Position numbers and translations under genes: made by a program. The notes below the pieces were generated by a model that was not told the origin of the DNA, ran no database searches, and worked only from the letters and a program-made list of their open reading frames with translations. From NCBI RefSeq assembly GCF_009928485.1, contig NZ_JAABNP010000009.1:114723-178722 (forward strand): a stretch of DNA of 64,000 nucleotides, in the 5' to 3' direction. Shown piece by piece: positions 24,721 to 33,945 of this stretch. Source of the DNA: Clostridium sp. C2-6-12 (GTDB lineage Bacteria > Bacillota > Clostridia > Clostridiales > Clostridiaceae). Positions within the stretch are counted from its first letter, which is position 1, and every line of letters starts with the position of its first letter.

Positions 24721-26802
24721 ATGAAGAAAAGAGGATTTTTTACAAGGATAATAATGGCTTGTTTATTTTTATTCACTATATTTGTACCAGCCTTTGGAGC
24801 GGAGGAAGATAGTAAAGGTTTAGAACAGGCAATTTTAAACGCAAAAAATATTATAAAAGTCCCAGATAAGTATAGCGACTTCACACATTATTCTAGTGAA
24901 CGTGATACCATTGAGGGGAAGGTGAGGATTTGGAGTCTTAATTGGGCAGAGAAGGAAGGAAATCACGGATCTGTATCGGCTTCAATTGGTGAAAATGGTG
25001 TCTTATATGAATACAACAAATATGATGGAGATACTGATAAAAAAGGTTTAGCTAAAGTTTCAAAAGATACTGCAAAAATTGCTGCAGATGAATTTTTGAA
25101 TAAGACAGTTTCAGCATATGCAGCACAAATGAAACAGGTTGCTGATGATTCTAACAATTATTCAGCTCAAGAATATAATTTTGTTTATCAAAAGTTTGTG
25201 AATGAAGTTCCAGTTAACTTTGTTACTGTGAGGATAGGCGTAAATAAGTATACTGGAGAAGTTACTTCTTTTAATCAAAACAATCCAGAAATAAAAGGTA
25301 TGGAATATCCTAGTTTAGATAAAGCTATTACTCAAGCAGATGCTGAAAAAGCATATATAGATAAGCTTGGTATTAACTTAAAATATTATTCATACTATGA
25401 TTATAAACAAAAAAAAATGAATGTATTCGCAGCATACTCTATATTTGACAATAAGAGTCAAGCTATTGATGCAAAGACAGGAGAAATAATAAAACTTTAT
25501 AGTGATGATAGAGTATATAAAGATAAACAGGAGTCTGCTGTTGGAGCAGCTACACAAAACACTATGGCGAAGATGAATGAAGAATTAACTAAAGAGGAAA
25601 CAGAGGCTGTTAAAAATGCTTCAAACTTTATTTCAAAGGAAAAGGCTGAAAGTATTCTAAGAAGTACTTCTGATATAATAACTTCTGATAAGAAGCTTAA
25701 AGATGCTACATTAAATAAGAATTATATAAATAATAAATATGTTTGGAATATTTCATTTGATAATGCTTATGGAGAAGTAGATGCTAATTCTGGAGAGGTA
25801 ATAGCTTTACACTGTTATGAATATGACAATATTTCAGGTAATGCTGTTTCAAAAGAAAATGCAAAAAATATAGCTGAAAAATTTTTAACTCAAATAACTC
25901 CTAACAAATTTGCTCAAACAAAATATAAAGAAGCCGAAAATATAATTTATAAAATTTCAGTAGTAGATGAAGGCAATATTGCATCATTCAATTATGTTCG
26001 TCAAGTAAATGGAATTGAATTTACAGGTAATTCATTATATGTTCAAGTTGATAAAACTAAAGGAAAGGTTATAGGATATAATAACAATTGGTATGATAAT
26101 GTTACATTCCCAAGCATTAACCAAGGAATGACTAAAGAAGCTGCATTCAACAAATTTAAGGAATTAAAAACTTTTGGAATGCAATATGCTATGGTAGATA
26201 AAGCAAAAACAGCATTAGTTTATAATTTTAAGAATTCAGAAGAAAATTATATTATTGATCCTGTAAGTGGTAAGAGATTAGATCATACTGGACAAGCATA
26301 TAAGGAAAATAAATTACCAGAATATACTGATATAAATGGACATTGGTCTGAAAAGATAGTAAAAGAACTTTTGGAAAATGGCTATTATATTGAAGGGGAT
26401 AAATTTAACCCAAATACAAGTATAACGCAAGTTAATTTTCTAAAATATCTTTATTCACCAATGAAAAATAACTATAATGATGATGAATTCTACGATATGT
26501 TAATTCAAAATGGTGTTATAAAGAAAGAAGAAAAGTCTCCACAAGCATTTGTTTCAAAGCAAGAAGCAGCAAAATATATTGTAAGGTATTTAGGACATGA
26601 GCAAGTAGCAATTCATCCGCAAATATTCATTAATACTTTTAAAGATAATGTGGAAGAAAATTATAAAGGATATGCAGCAATTTGTTATGGATTAAATATC
26701 ATGAAGGCTGATAATAATGGAAACTTTAATGGAAGCCATATCATAAGCAATGGAGAGGCAGCTGTGATTATTTATAACTTAATTAAGAATAATACAGTTT
26801 AA
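24721..26802 (+). CDS. Exported YcdB/YcdC-repeat protein with SLH-like C-terminus
   Basis: The protein of about 693 residues has a signal peptide (MKKRGFFTRI ... PAFGA). Repeated PepSY-like YcdB/YcdC units, with KAY/AKDG and VDANSGEVI-type turns, occupy residues 30-530. A C-terminal S-layer-homology-like stretch begins YTDINGHWSEKIVKELL. It is probably secreted and attached to the wall. YcdB-type proteins are linked to spore or envelope functions without a known reaction. I start at ATG 24721, which has AAGGAAGG 8 nt upstream, instead of GTG 24700. Confidence 0.8.
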   Translation: MKKRGFFTRIIMACLFLFTIFVPAFGAEEDSKGLEQAILNAKNIIKVPDKYSDFTHYSSERDTIEGKVRIWSLNWAEKEGNHGSVSASIGENGVLYEYNKYDGDTDKKGLAKVSKDTAKIAADEFLNKTVSAYAAQMKQVADDSNNYSAQEYNFVYQKFVNEVPVNFVTVRIGVNKYTGEVTSFNQNNPEIKGMEYPSLDKAITQADAEKAYIDKLGINLKYYSYYDYKQKKMNVFAAYSIFDNKSQAIDAKTGEIIKLYSDDRVYKDKQESAVGAATQNTMAKMNEELTKEETEAVKNASNFISKEKAESILRSTSDIITSDKKLKDATLNKNYINNKYVWNISFDNAYGEVDANSGEVIALHCYEYDNISGNAVSKENAKNIAEKFLTQITPNKFAQTKYKEAENIIYKISVVDEGNIASFNYVRQVNGIEFTGNSLYVQVDKTKGKVIGYNNNWYDNVTFPSINQGMTKEAAFNKFKELKTFGMQYAMVDKAKTALVYNFKNSEENYIIDPVSGKRLDHTGQAYKENKLPEYTDINGHWSEKIVKELLENGYYIEGDKFNPNTSITQVNFLKYLYSPMKNNYNDDEFYDMLIQNGVIKKEEKSPQAFVSKQEAAKYIVRYLGHEQVAIHPQIFINTFKDNVEENYKGYAAICYGLNIMKADNNGNFNGSHIISNGEAAVIIYNLIKNNTV

Positions 26803-26828
26803 TAACAATTTGCATAATTTATTAGTTT

Positions 26829-26874
26829 AAATATAGAGGATAAATCTCAATAGGTTTATCCTCTATATTTATAA
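26829..26874 (+). terminator. Terminator after the YcdB gene
   Basis: A 16-bp perfect stem (26829-26844 with 26855-26870) ends in TTT, giving a strong hairpin with a short T-tract. Confidence 0.8.
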
Positions 26875-26921
26875 TAAAGAAAAGAGTATGTAGAAAAATG
26901 CATTTTTAATGAAAAAAATTG

Positions 26922-26950
26922 TTGCTTTATTTATAGATCTGTTATATAAT
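26922..26950 (+). promoter_or_regulatory. Promoter of tRNA-Trp
   Basis: TTGCTT, a 17-bp spacer and a perfect TATAAT (26945-26950) end 13 nt before the tRNA 5' end. Confidence 0.75.
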
Positions 26951-26963
26951 GATTAATGTCCTT

Positions 26964-27038
26964 AGGGGTATGGCTCAACGGTAGAGTAGTGGTCTCCAAA
27001 ACCATTGGTTGTGGGTTCAAATCCTACTGCCCCTGCCA
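26964..27038 (+). tRNA. tRNA-Trp (anticodon CCA)
   Basis: The cloverleaf can be drawn. The acceptor AGGGGTA pairs with TGCCCCT (one wobble), the D arm contains GGCTCAACGGTAGAG, and the anticodon loop is CTCCAAA with CCA at positions 34-36. The T arm is GTGGG-TTCAAAT-CCTAC. Discriminator G and encoded CCA follow (to 27038). It is a single gene with its own promoter and terminator. Confidence 0.95.
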
Positions 27039-27045
27039 TAATTGT

Positions 27046-27072
27046 CGTAGTACGTTGTACTACGGCTTTTTT
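27046..27072 (+). terminator. Terminator of tRNA-Trp
   Basis: The stem CGTAGTAC/GTACTACG with a GTT loop is followed by GGCTTTTTT, 8 nt after the tRNA. Confidence 0.9.
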
Positions 27073-27297
27073 ATGTTTAAATCATAAAAAAATTAAAAAT
27101 GATATTATGGTTTGTTATTAACTATATTGCTCTAGTGAAGCAATTATTTCTGTTCCATTAATTATTTGTAGGTATTTTACATTAGGTACTTGCACATAAT
27201 AAATCTCAATTTTGAACATAATATAAGATGATGGCGTTAATATAATATTTTTATATATTAACTGGTTAACAATATTATTAACAGAGGAGAGATGAAA

Positions 27298-27525
27298 ATG
27301 AAGAGTAAACCAGATGATAGGACAGATAATGTAGATAGAATTCAATATAACATTGATAAAACTATCTTAAATTGTGAATTAGCAGATGAAATGATTGAAA
27401 AAACAGATGATCCTAAAATGAAAGAGACTTTAAAGGAAAAAAATCAAAGAAGAGAAGAAGCTCTCAGCAGTATGAGAACAGAAATTAAAGATGAAGCAAT
27501 AGATAAGAAAAATGGATATAGATAA
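27298..27525 (+). CDS. tlp: Small acid-soluble spore protein Tlp
   Basis: The 75-residue charged helical protein matches the Tlp family (KPDDRTDNVDRIQYNID ... EKNQRREEALSSMR ... IKDEAI). Tlp is made in the developing spore and is a minor SASP. ATG 27298 is preferred over 27292 because the AGAGGAGA site ends 2 nt before 27292 but 8 nt before 27298. It is monocistronic. It supports the sporulating nature of the organism. Confidence 0.92.
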   Translation: MKSKPDDRTDNVDRIQYNIDKTILNCELADEMIEKTDDPKMKETLKEKNQRREEALSSMRTEIKDEAIDKKNGYR

Positions 27526-27530
27526 TTATG

Positions 27531-27557
27531 GAGTGCCACTTAGGTGGTACTTTTTTC
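27531..27557 (+). terminator. Terminator of tlp
   Basis: A short hairpin (arms 27532-27540 and 27543-27551, with wobble pairs) is followed by TTTTTT. The next 230 nt are AT-rich without a supported feature. Confidence 0.7.
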
Positions 27558-27789
27558 ATGAGTAAATAGATAAGGTCAAAATTTTGAAGCGAGATATAAT
27601 TAAGTGGTTATAGGATTTTTTATAACAAATAATAATATATATAGAAATAACTTTCAATTATATAAAAAAAGTTAAATATAAAACGAAATTAATTGTGCTT
27701 TTTAGTTAATTTATAGTTCATTTATGGTTCATTTATACGATAAGTATATTAGAATAAATTGAAGTGTACGTTGTAGGGGAGAAGATATT

Positions 27790-29703
27790 ATGCCAGGAAT
27801 TTGGAATATTAATAATGGATATAATGTAAATACAAAAAAAGTTTCTAGCAAATTAACTTTTGAAGTAGGGGAGCGATTTACAGGAAGAATCGTTGAAAAA
27901 GGTGATGGAAAAGATGTTACTATAAAGCTTGCTGATGGATGGCAATTTATTGCAGAACTTGAGGGCAATGTAAATTTAGATGATATTAAGTTAGTTAAAT
28001 TCCAAGTAGAAGGATTTCAAAATGGAAAGCTAAATTTAAAATTAGTTGATGGGGCTACAGAAGATGAAACTATTGGAGATGAAAACTTCCAAGAAGTTAT
28101 TGAAAAAGAAGGACTTTCAAAAGAAGATATTGATATATTAAAGAAAATGGTTAAACATAATATTTCTTTAACTAGAGATAATATTAATCAAATTAGAGGC
28201 CTATTTCAATTTAATGAAAAAATGTCTGCTAATCCAAGAGAAATAGATTCTTTTATTCAAACATATCTTCAAAGTAAGGATATTCCAATTAATAGTGATC
28301 AGGGTCAAGCTGTTAAAGAAATGTTGACAAAATTTTTTAATGAGTTTAAAACTATGACTCAAGAAGATATACTTGCATTTGTAGAGAATAATTTAGATTT
28401 TTCAGAGGAAAATATATCTAGCTTTAATAAGTTATTTAAGGGTGGAGAGTCAATAGAGCAAATTTTATTTAAAATAAGAAATTCATTAAACGAGCTTGAT
28501 ATTGAAAATAATGTGTCTAAGAATAACTTTGAAAGTATAATGGATAGTAAATTAGTAAATAAGGAAGCCAATATATTGAAAAATTATACAGATAACACTA
28601 CTGCATTTGCATCAAAAGCTTATAATGAAAATGATCCATTGTCAAAGAAAATAAATGTTTTAGATGTACTTAAAACTTTGGCAAGAAGTGAAGATAGCGA
28701 ACTAGATATTGTTCAAAAAAATGCTGGAAAAGAAAATAATCAAGTTAAAAATGAAAAAATAAATCTTTCAGCTTCATTGAATGAGAAGCTAGAGAATAAA
28801 GAAATTGTTAAATTAATAAAAGACACAATGGGAAATAGTTTGACAAATACAAATATAGATACAGCAAAGACTCAAGCTGAACGTCTTATAGAATCAACCA
28901 ATAAAACAAAATTGGAAGGTTTGTTAAGTAGCATAGATGGTAAAGAAGTTAAACTTACAGATCAGGAATTTAAAGCATTTAAAGAAGCCTTTAATAATAA
29001 AATAGCAGAAAAGCCTGTTGCACAGGAAAATATAGTTAGTGATAAAAATAATATTCAACCTAAAGAAGTTTCTTCGAATATTATAAAAGAAGCCAATGTA
29101 GCAAAAGATACATTTGGAAAACTAAATTTTGAAACTTTGGCAAAAGGAAATTTAGAACCTGCAGAAGCAATAAAGGTAGATATGAAAAATAAGATTGATA
29201 ATGTAAGAGATATAGTTAAAAATTTAATAAATCAAACAGAATTAAAAGATGTAAGCGATAAGGTAATGAATTTGATAAAATCGAATATAAATGATTTTAA
29301 GGTTTTTAACTCTATAAGTAATGAATATTATTATTTAAATATGCCTATAAAAGCAGAAAATACAGAATATCCATGTCAACTTATAATAAAGGATAATAGA
29401 AAAGATGGTAAAAAGATAGATTCTACTAATACTAAAATGGTTGTTAGTGTAAAGACAATAAATTTAGGAGATGTTGATGGATATTTAACTATGAAAGAGA
29501 ATAGGATTGATGTAAACTTAAAATGTGAGAATAATTTTATGTCAGTCTTAAACAATAATAAATCTAAATTAGTTAATGGTTTGTCTTCCTTAGGACTATT
29601 AGTTAATGTAACTGTATCAGCCAGGGAAAAGCCAGTTGATTTAGTAAGTTGTAGAAATTTCTTTAATGATTTGACTATTTCTACAATTGATATTAAAGTA
29701 TAA
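27790..29703 (+). CDS. FliK-like (YlqG-type) flagellar-related protein
   Basis: The 637-residue protein has no signal or membrane helix. The N-terminal 90 residues look like a small beta-domain (VGERFTGRIVEKGDGKDVTIKL). The middle is charged and repetitive (Lys/Asn/Glu). The C-terminal 110 residues resemble the FliK hook-length-control domain (TMKENRIDVNLKC ... LSSLGLLVNVTVS). With the following FlhB-like gene it matches the Bacillus ylqG-ylqH pair, which lies outside the main flagellar operon. FliK and FlhB interact to switch export substrate in flagella, so this pair may be a variant of that. The family link is moderate in strength. Confidence 0.65.
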   Translation: MPGIWNINNGYNVNTKKVSSKLTFEVGERFTGRIVEKGDGKDVTIKLADGWQFIAELEGNVNLDDIKLVKFQVEGFQNGKLNLKLVDGATEDETIGDENFQEVIEKEGLSKEDIDILKKMVKHNISLTRDNINQIRGLFQFNEKMSANPREIDSFIQTYLQSKDIPINSDQGQAVKEMLTKFFNEFKTMTQEDILAFVENNLDFSEENISSFNKLFKGGESIEQILFKIRNSLNELDIENNVSKNNFESIMDSKLVNKEANILKNYTDNTTAFASKAYNENDPLSKKINVLDVLKTLARSEDSELDIVQKNAGKENNQVKNEKINLSASLNEKLENKEIVKLIKDTMGNSLTNTNIDTAKTQAERLIESTNKTKLEGLLSSIDGKEVKLTDQEFKAFKEAFNNKIAEKPVAQENIVSDKNNIQPKEVSSNIIKEANVAKDTFGKLNFETLAKGNLEPAEAIKVDMKNKIDNVRDIVKNLINQTELKDVSDKVMNLIKSNINDFKVFNSISNEYYYLNMPIKAENTEYPCQLIIKDNRKDGKKIDSTNTKMVVSVKTINLGDVDGYLTMKENRIDVNLKCENNFMSVLNNNKSKLVNGLSSLGLLVNVTVSAREKPVDLVSCRNFFNDLTISTIDIKV

Positions 29704-29744
29704 TTAAATTAGTTAAGAGTTACACTTATAAAAGAGTAGCTATG

Positions 29745-29797
29745 CTACAATACGGAACTTTCCTACAATACGGAACTTTCCTACAAATAAGAACTTT
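29745..29797 (+). repeat. 18-bp tandem repeat, about 2.9 copies
   Basis: The unit CTACAATACGGAACTTTC occurs exactly at 29745-29762 and 29763-29780, with a degenerate third copy at 29781-29797. It lies between the FliK-like and FlhB-like genes. Confidence 0.9.
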
Positions 29798-29808
29798 GAT
29801 TAGTTTAT

Positions 29809-29925
29809 AGTTAAGAATTAAGAGTTAAATGGAAAAGTCTCTTTGAAATTTTTAAGTATATTTTAGAAATTGCAGAGCAATTTCATCGAAAACTGTTAAT
29901 TGTACATTGTTAACTGTCAAAAGGG
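29809..29925 (+). repeat. Dispersed intergenic sequence
   Basis: AGTTAAGAATTAAGAGTTAA (29809-29828) recurs in similar form at 6397-6423 and 19445-19472. The following stretch ends in GTTAATTGTACATTGTTAAC, like the TTAACA-rich patch at 21680-21710. It looks like a degenerate intergenic repeat family of unknown nature. The window contains no transposase. Confidence 0.5.
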
Positions 29926-29939
29926 GAGTGTGCAAGAAG

Positions 29940-30197
29940 ATGAATCAGAGAAAAAAGGCAGTGGCATTAAAATATGAATTTAATAGCGACGCTCCAATAG
30001 TTACAGCATCAGGAATGGGACATATTGCAGATAAAATTATTGAAAAGGCTGAGGAAAATAATGTACCAATAGCATATAATAAAGAATTAACTGATTTATT
30101 ATGTAATGTAGATGTTGGAAATGAAATTCCTACAGAGCTATATGAAGCTGTAGCACATGTAATAGCATTTATTACAGATATAGATAAGAAGCGATAA
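29940..30197 (+). CDS. FlhB-like C-terminal-domain protein (YlqH/FhlB type)
   Basis: The 85-residue cytosolic protein corresponds to the C-terminal part of FlhB/YscU (KAVALKYE ... APIVTASGMGHIADKI ... NNVPIAYNKELTDLL). The full-length family has an autocleaving NPTH motif at this place, but the segment here (APIVTASG) lacks it. It lacks the membrane part of FlhB. Start ATG 29940 follows AAGGGGAG at a rather long distance; GTG 29928 is the alternative. It is paired with the FliK-like gene upstream, as in ylqG-ylqH. Confidence 0.8.
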   Translation: MNQRKKAVALKYEFNSDAPIVTASGMGHIADKIIEKAEENNVPIAYNKELTDLLCNVDVGNEIPTELYEAVAHVIAFITDIDKKR

Positions 30198-30304
30198 TAT
30201 GAAGTAATTCTGGAAAATAACAAGAAATAAATTGAGTTATAAGGCATAGAATTCAATTTTACTGTTATTTTCTTTCATATGCGCTATGGAAAGGTGATAA
30301 ATAA

Positions 30305-30994
30305 ATGGCACTTTATACTATTTCAGATTTGCATTTAGGATTCAATGTTGAAAAGCCAATGGATATTTTTGGGGATAAGTGGAAGGATCACTGCAATAAA
30401 ATAAAAGAAAATTGGCTTAGTAAAATAAAAGAAGAGGATATGGTGCTTATAGCTGGAGACATTTCTTGGTCTTTAAAAGCAGAAGACAGTAAATATGACC
30501 TAGATTGGATAGCTGAACTACCAGGAAAAAAGATAATTAGTAAAGGCAATCATGATTATTGGTGGGGAAGTATTTCTAAGTTAAATAAGTTGTACGAAAA
30601 TACTAAGTTTCTTCAAAATAACTTTTATGTTTATGAGGATTACGCTATATGTGGAACTCGGGGGTGGATATGCCCAGGGGGAGATAAATATACTATAAAA
30701 GATGAAAAAATATATAATAGAGAGCAGATAAGGTTAAGGCTTTCTTTAGAAGCGGCTAAGAAGCAAGGTTTTGAAAAGTTTATAGTTATGCTTCATTATC
30801 CTCCTACAAATGAAAAATTTGAAGAGTCTGAATTTACAAAGATAATAAAAGAATATAAAGTAGAAAAGGTCATATATGGACATTTACATGGGCCTGTGTT
30901 ACTAGGAAAATTGTTGAATGGCTATTTTGAAAATGTTGAATATATACTAACTTCAGCAGATTATCTTGATTTTAATCCTAAAAGAATATTATAA
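30305..30994 (+). CDS. Calcineurin-like metallophosphoesterase
   Basis: The 229-residue cytosolic protein has the full metallophosphatase set: DLHLG (D and H), GDISWS, GNHDYWWG, HYPP and GHLHG. These ligands bind two metals for phosphoester hydrolysis. Substrate is unknown. It resembles the clostridial YkuE-unrelated soluble group annotated simply as metallophosphoesterase. The start has an AAAGGTGA site. It stands alone and converges with the chemoreceptor gene across a shared terminator. Confidence 0.88.
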   Translation: MALYTISDLHLGFNVEKPMDIFGDKWKDHCNKIKENWLSKIKEEDMVLIAGDISWSLKAEDSKYDLDWIAELPGKKIISKGNHDYWWGSISKLNKLYENTKFLQNNFYVYEDYAICGTRGWICPGGDKYTIKDEKIYNREQIRLRLSLEAAKKQGFEKFIVMLHYPPTNEKFEESEFTKIIKEYKVEKVIYGHLHGPVLLGKLLNGYFENVEYILTSADYLDFNPKRIL

Positions 30995-31031
30995 ATAAGC
31001 TCTCTAAGTATTTAAACTTAGAGAGCTTATT
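30994..31031. terminator. Bidirectional terminator between phosphoesterase and chemoreceptor genes
   Basis: A 16-bp perfect stem AATAAGCTCTCTAAGT (30994-31009 with 31016-31031) begins at the last base of the upstream stop codon. Confidence 0.8.
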
Positions 31032-31087
31032 TATAATGATTTTGAGTAGTTAAGCTTTTTGTTTGTGCATAGCATTATTTTATGTAA

Positions 31088-32026
31088 TTACAAGTCTGAT
31101 ATTGCTTTATCTATATTTTTAATAGCAATTTCCTGATCGTGAAGATGAGAAGCAATTTCTTGAGATAGAGCTTCATGTTCTAAGAATAAATTACTAATGT
31201 TTTCAACAGAAGAGATAACATTATCTTTTGCTTCAGAGGCGGTAGTTAAATGCACTATACATGTGTTGATTTCATCAGTAGCTTCTTCGATAGAAGATTT
31301 TATGTCAGAGAAGCTGCTTTTTGCTTCTTCTAAAGAGTTATATTGAGTAGTTAAAGCTGAATTACCAGAATTCATAGCGTTAGATGCTTTTAAAATATCA
31401 ACTTTAATTTCTTCAAGTATATTAGTTATACTTTGAACAGCAAGTTTTGAATTTTCAGCAAGTTTTCTAACTTCTCCAGCAACAACCGAAAAACCTTTAC
31501 CAGCTTCACCAGCTCTAGCAGCTTCTATAGCAGCATTCAAGGATAAAAGATTTGTTTGAGTTGCTATTTGACTTATGGAATCAGTTATGCTATTAACTGA
31601 TTCTAGCTTTGATACTAAGGCATTTACTGTTGAAGTTGAAACTGTGAAGGCATCTTGAAGTTCAGTAAGTGATGTATCCAAGTGTCCAATTGTACTTAAA
31701 CCTGTATCGGCCAAATGATCTGTATCTAAGACCTTTATGTGAACATTAGTGATGTTGATTGCTAAGTCTTCCATATTTGAACTGAAATTAGATAACATAT
31801 TTTTGGCATTACGAAGTTCCTTTGTTTGAGATTCGGTTGAGGATACTAAGTTTGATGCTGATGCTGAAATCTCTTTTATAGAGCTATTTATACTAGCAGA
31901 AGTATTTTTTAACTCGTTAATCTTATTGCTACTTAAATCGTGTTTAACTACATTGTTATTTGTTTCGATTTGAGAAATTTGTGGCATCTCATCCTTTGTT
32001 TTTTTATTGTTTTTAAAAATTCCCAT
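31088..32026 (-). CDS. Soluble methyl-accepting chemotaxis-type protein
   Basis: The 312-residue protein has no membrane helix. It is a long coiled coil with the conserved signalling hairpin tip ([20 protein letters not shown], then EVRKLAENS). The N-terminal 45 residues are polar without a recognised sensor domain. It would couple to CheW/CheA in the cytoplasm. It is transcribed after a DUF2225 gene only 36 bp upstream, so the two are probably co-expressed, suggesting a shared input. What it senses cannot be read. Confidence 0.88.
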   Translation of the reverse strand: MGIFKNNKKTKDEMPQISQIETNNNVVKHDLSSNKINELKNTSASINSSIKEISASASNLVSSTESQTKELRNAKNMLSNFSSNMEDLAINITNVHIKVLDTDHLADTGLSTIGHLDTSLTELQDAFTVSTSTVNALVSKLESVNSITDSISQIATQTNLLSLNAAIEAARAGEAGKGFSVVAGEVRKLAENSKLAVQSITNILEEIKVDILKASNAMNSGNSALTTQYNSLEEAKSSFSDIKSSIEEATDEINTCIVHLTTASEAKDNVISSVENISNLFLEHEALSQEIASHLHDQEIAIKNIDKAISDL

Positions 32027-32062
32027 GCTATATTCCCCCTATTATAAATAAAAAATATATTT

Positions 32063-32743
32063 CTAAAGACTTTCAGTTTTGATTAAGTCTCTACCAGTAC
32101 GAGCCATTTCCTTAACTTTATATGAAGAGTTAACACTAACAATAGTTTTTGAAAACCATTGTAATGCTTCTGGATAATTTCCTAATCTTCTATTTAAGTC
32201 ACCTAGCAGATACATTAAAGAATCCCTTTGTAATCCATAAATAGGGAAAACTTCATATATATAAGCATTATTAAAGCCTTCAAGACCTTGAGCTAAAAAT
32301 ACTTTTTCTTGGTCTGTGTTATTTAAAAGTCTATACATCCAAGCGATTTTTAATGAAAGCATGCCCTTTGTGCTATCTGCAAGATTAAGAAGCAGAGCAT
32401 TTAATAAAGCTAATTTATAACGTTCTATTGCTAAATTTTCATCTAGAATATCAGGATATTCTCTTGGTTTCCACTTTGGTGTTACATTGCTTAAAACAAG
32501 TTCTTTTTTATATGTTTTAATATTATCAAAATCGGATCTCATAGCAGCATAACCACAAGAATTACATAAAATAACATCATAAAAGTATGGATTTACTCCA
32601 GAATATCTTATAAAAAAATCTGAATCCTTTGAAATAACTCTTGGTGACTTAGATTTTACAGTCTTAGCCTTAAAATGTGAATTGCAAACAGGACAAATTA
32701 TCTGTTTGTCAAATAGATGATTTAGTACGTCGGTATCGTTCAT
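32063..32743 (-). CDS. DUF2225 family protein with zinc-finger-like Cys pairs
   Basis: The 226-residue cytosolic protein begins with two CxxC pairs (CPVCNSHF and CNSCGYAA) separated by about 45 residues, which is the DUF2225 pattern. Helical TPR-like segments follow (ALQWFSKTIV ... NLADSTKGMLSLKIAW). Function is unknown. It is common in clostridia and usually encoded near signalling genes. Start ATG 32743 has a GAGGTGA site. It heads the operon with the soluble chemoreceptor. Confidence 0.85.
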   Translation of the reverse strand: MNDTDVLNHLFDKQIICPVCNSHFKAKTVKSKSPRVISKDSDFFIRYSGVNPYFYDVILCNSCGYAAMRSDFDNIKTYKKELVLSNVTPKWKPREYPDILDENLAIERYKLALLNALLLNLADSTKGMLSLKIAWMYRLLNNTDQEKVFLAQGLEGFNNAYIYEVFPIYGLQRDSLMYLLGDLNRRLGNYPEALQWFSKTIVSVNSSYKVKEMARTGRDLIKTESL

Positions 32744-32919
32744 AATTTAGTCACCTCATTAAAGTACATTAACAAAAAATTAATATTATGAACTAATTAT
32801 ACCATATTAAATGTGTACATAAATAGGTTATGAAAAAATTTTCAACTTAATGAATAAATTTAATTTTTAGTAATTGTAATGTAATTGATACAATAAATAA
32901 CCAATATAATAAAATTAAA

Positions 32920-32948
32920 TACACATAATTTAAAGTTTTTGTTATAAT
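32920..32948 (+). promoter_or_regulatory. Predicted promoter of small alarmone synthetase
   Basis: TACACA, a 17-bp spacer and TATAAT (32943-32948) lie in the 310-bp divergent region 32744-33053. Apart from a doubtful short frame, nothing else is recognised in that region. Confidence 0.5.
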
Positions 32949-33053
32949 GAAAAGGTATGAAGCTTAGAAATTATGATGAGTTTATAAAAGCAGTGATTAT
33001 ATTAAAGATTCTACCTACATTTTGGGGATTATGCTTTGTTAAAGGGTGGTATT

Positions 33054-33845
33054 ATGGCAATAAATGACTGGAAGATTTTTTTAATGCCTTATGAGCAAGC
33101 TGTAGAAGAGCTAAAGGTTAAATTAAAATCAATTAGAAAAGAATATAGAAAAAAGAGTGAGTATTCACCTATAGAATTTGTGACAGGAAGAGTAAAAGAA
33201 GTATCAAGTATGCTGGAGAAGGCTAATAAATTTGAAATTCCTATAGATAGAATCAGGTATGAGCTTGAGGATATTGCAGGCATAAGAATAATGTGCCAGT
33301 TTGTTGATGATATAGATACTGTTGTAGAAATTCTTAGAAGCCGTAAGGATATGCAGATTCTTTATGAAAAAGACTACGTGAGAAATGTTAAAGAAAGTGG
33401 ATATAGAAGTTATCATATGATAATTAAGTACCCTGTAAATATGGCAGAGGGTTTGGTTGAAATTTTAGCTGAATTTCAAATAAGAACGTTAGCTATGAAT
33501 TTCTGGGCTACAATAGAACATTCGTTAAATTATAAGTATAAGCAGCATATTCCTGACGAATTACAGGAAAAGCTTAAGAGATCAGCTGATGCGGCTTTTA
33601 GATTAGATGAAGAAATGCTTCAAATTAAAGATGAAATTAAAGATGCTCAAAAGTTGTTTGAGGTTAAGTCTAGTTTGATTTCTAATATAATGAATTTATT
33701 ATTGACGTTAATTTCTTTAGGAAAAGAAACTGAAGCAGCTAGGTATCAAAAAACCTTAAACAAACTAATAGAAGAAGGAGAAGTGTGGGAATTAAATAGT
33801 TTGTTATTTTCTGTAAAAAGAGAAGTTGAAAAATATAGAGATTAA
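33054..33845 (+). CDS. Small alarmone synthetase (RelA/SpoT synthetase domain)
   Basis: The protein of about 263 residues contains only the (p)ppGpp synthetase domain. Motifs include VTGRVKEVSSMLEK, IDRIRYELEDIAGIRIMCQFVDD and GYRSYHMIIKYP, with the AEFQIRTLAMNFWATIEH segment. A helical C-terminal part of about 70 residues follows. There is no HD hydrolase, TGS or ACT domain, as in RelP/RelQ-type enzymes. It transfers pyrophosphate from ATP to GDP/GTP, linking stress to growth control. ATG 33054 follows AAAGGGTGG, which is better than the frame start at 33036. Confidence 0.9.
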   Translation: MAINDWKIFLMPYEQAVEELKVKLKSIRKEYRKKSEYSPIEFVTGRVKEVSSMLEKANKFEIPIDRIRYELEDIAGIRIMCQFVDDIDTVVEILRSRKDMQILYEKDYVRNVKESGYRSYHMIIKYPVNMAEGLVEILAEFQIRTLAMNFWATIEHSLNYKYKQHIPDELQEKLKRSADAAFRLDEEMLQIKDEIKDAQKLFEVKSSLISNIMNLLLTLISLGKETEAARYQKTLNKLIEEGEVWELNSLLFSVKREVEKYRD

Positions 33846-33850
33846 GAGGG

Positions 33851-33885
33851 GCTATGTTTGATAAAGATATCAAACATAGCTTTAT
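33851..33885 (+). terminator. Terminator-like hairpin after alarmone synthetase
   Basis: A 12-bp perfect stem GCTATGTTTGAT (33851-33862 with 33869-33880) is followed by a short TTTAT. Confidence 0.65.
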
Positions 33886-33945
33886 GCATATTAGTTAATG
33901 AATAATCAATAACTAATTATTGATTTGTTGCAAAGGAGATAATAT

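Noticed and set aside
29745..29797. CRISPR-like array
   Set aside because: The 18-bp units are contiguous with no spacers and no cas genes are present.
32957..33067. 36-codon ORF just before and overlapping the alarmone synthetase start
   Set aside because: The AAAAGG site is only 2 nt from the ATG and the translation has no recognisable pattern.
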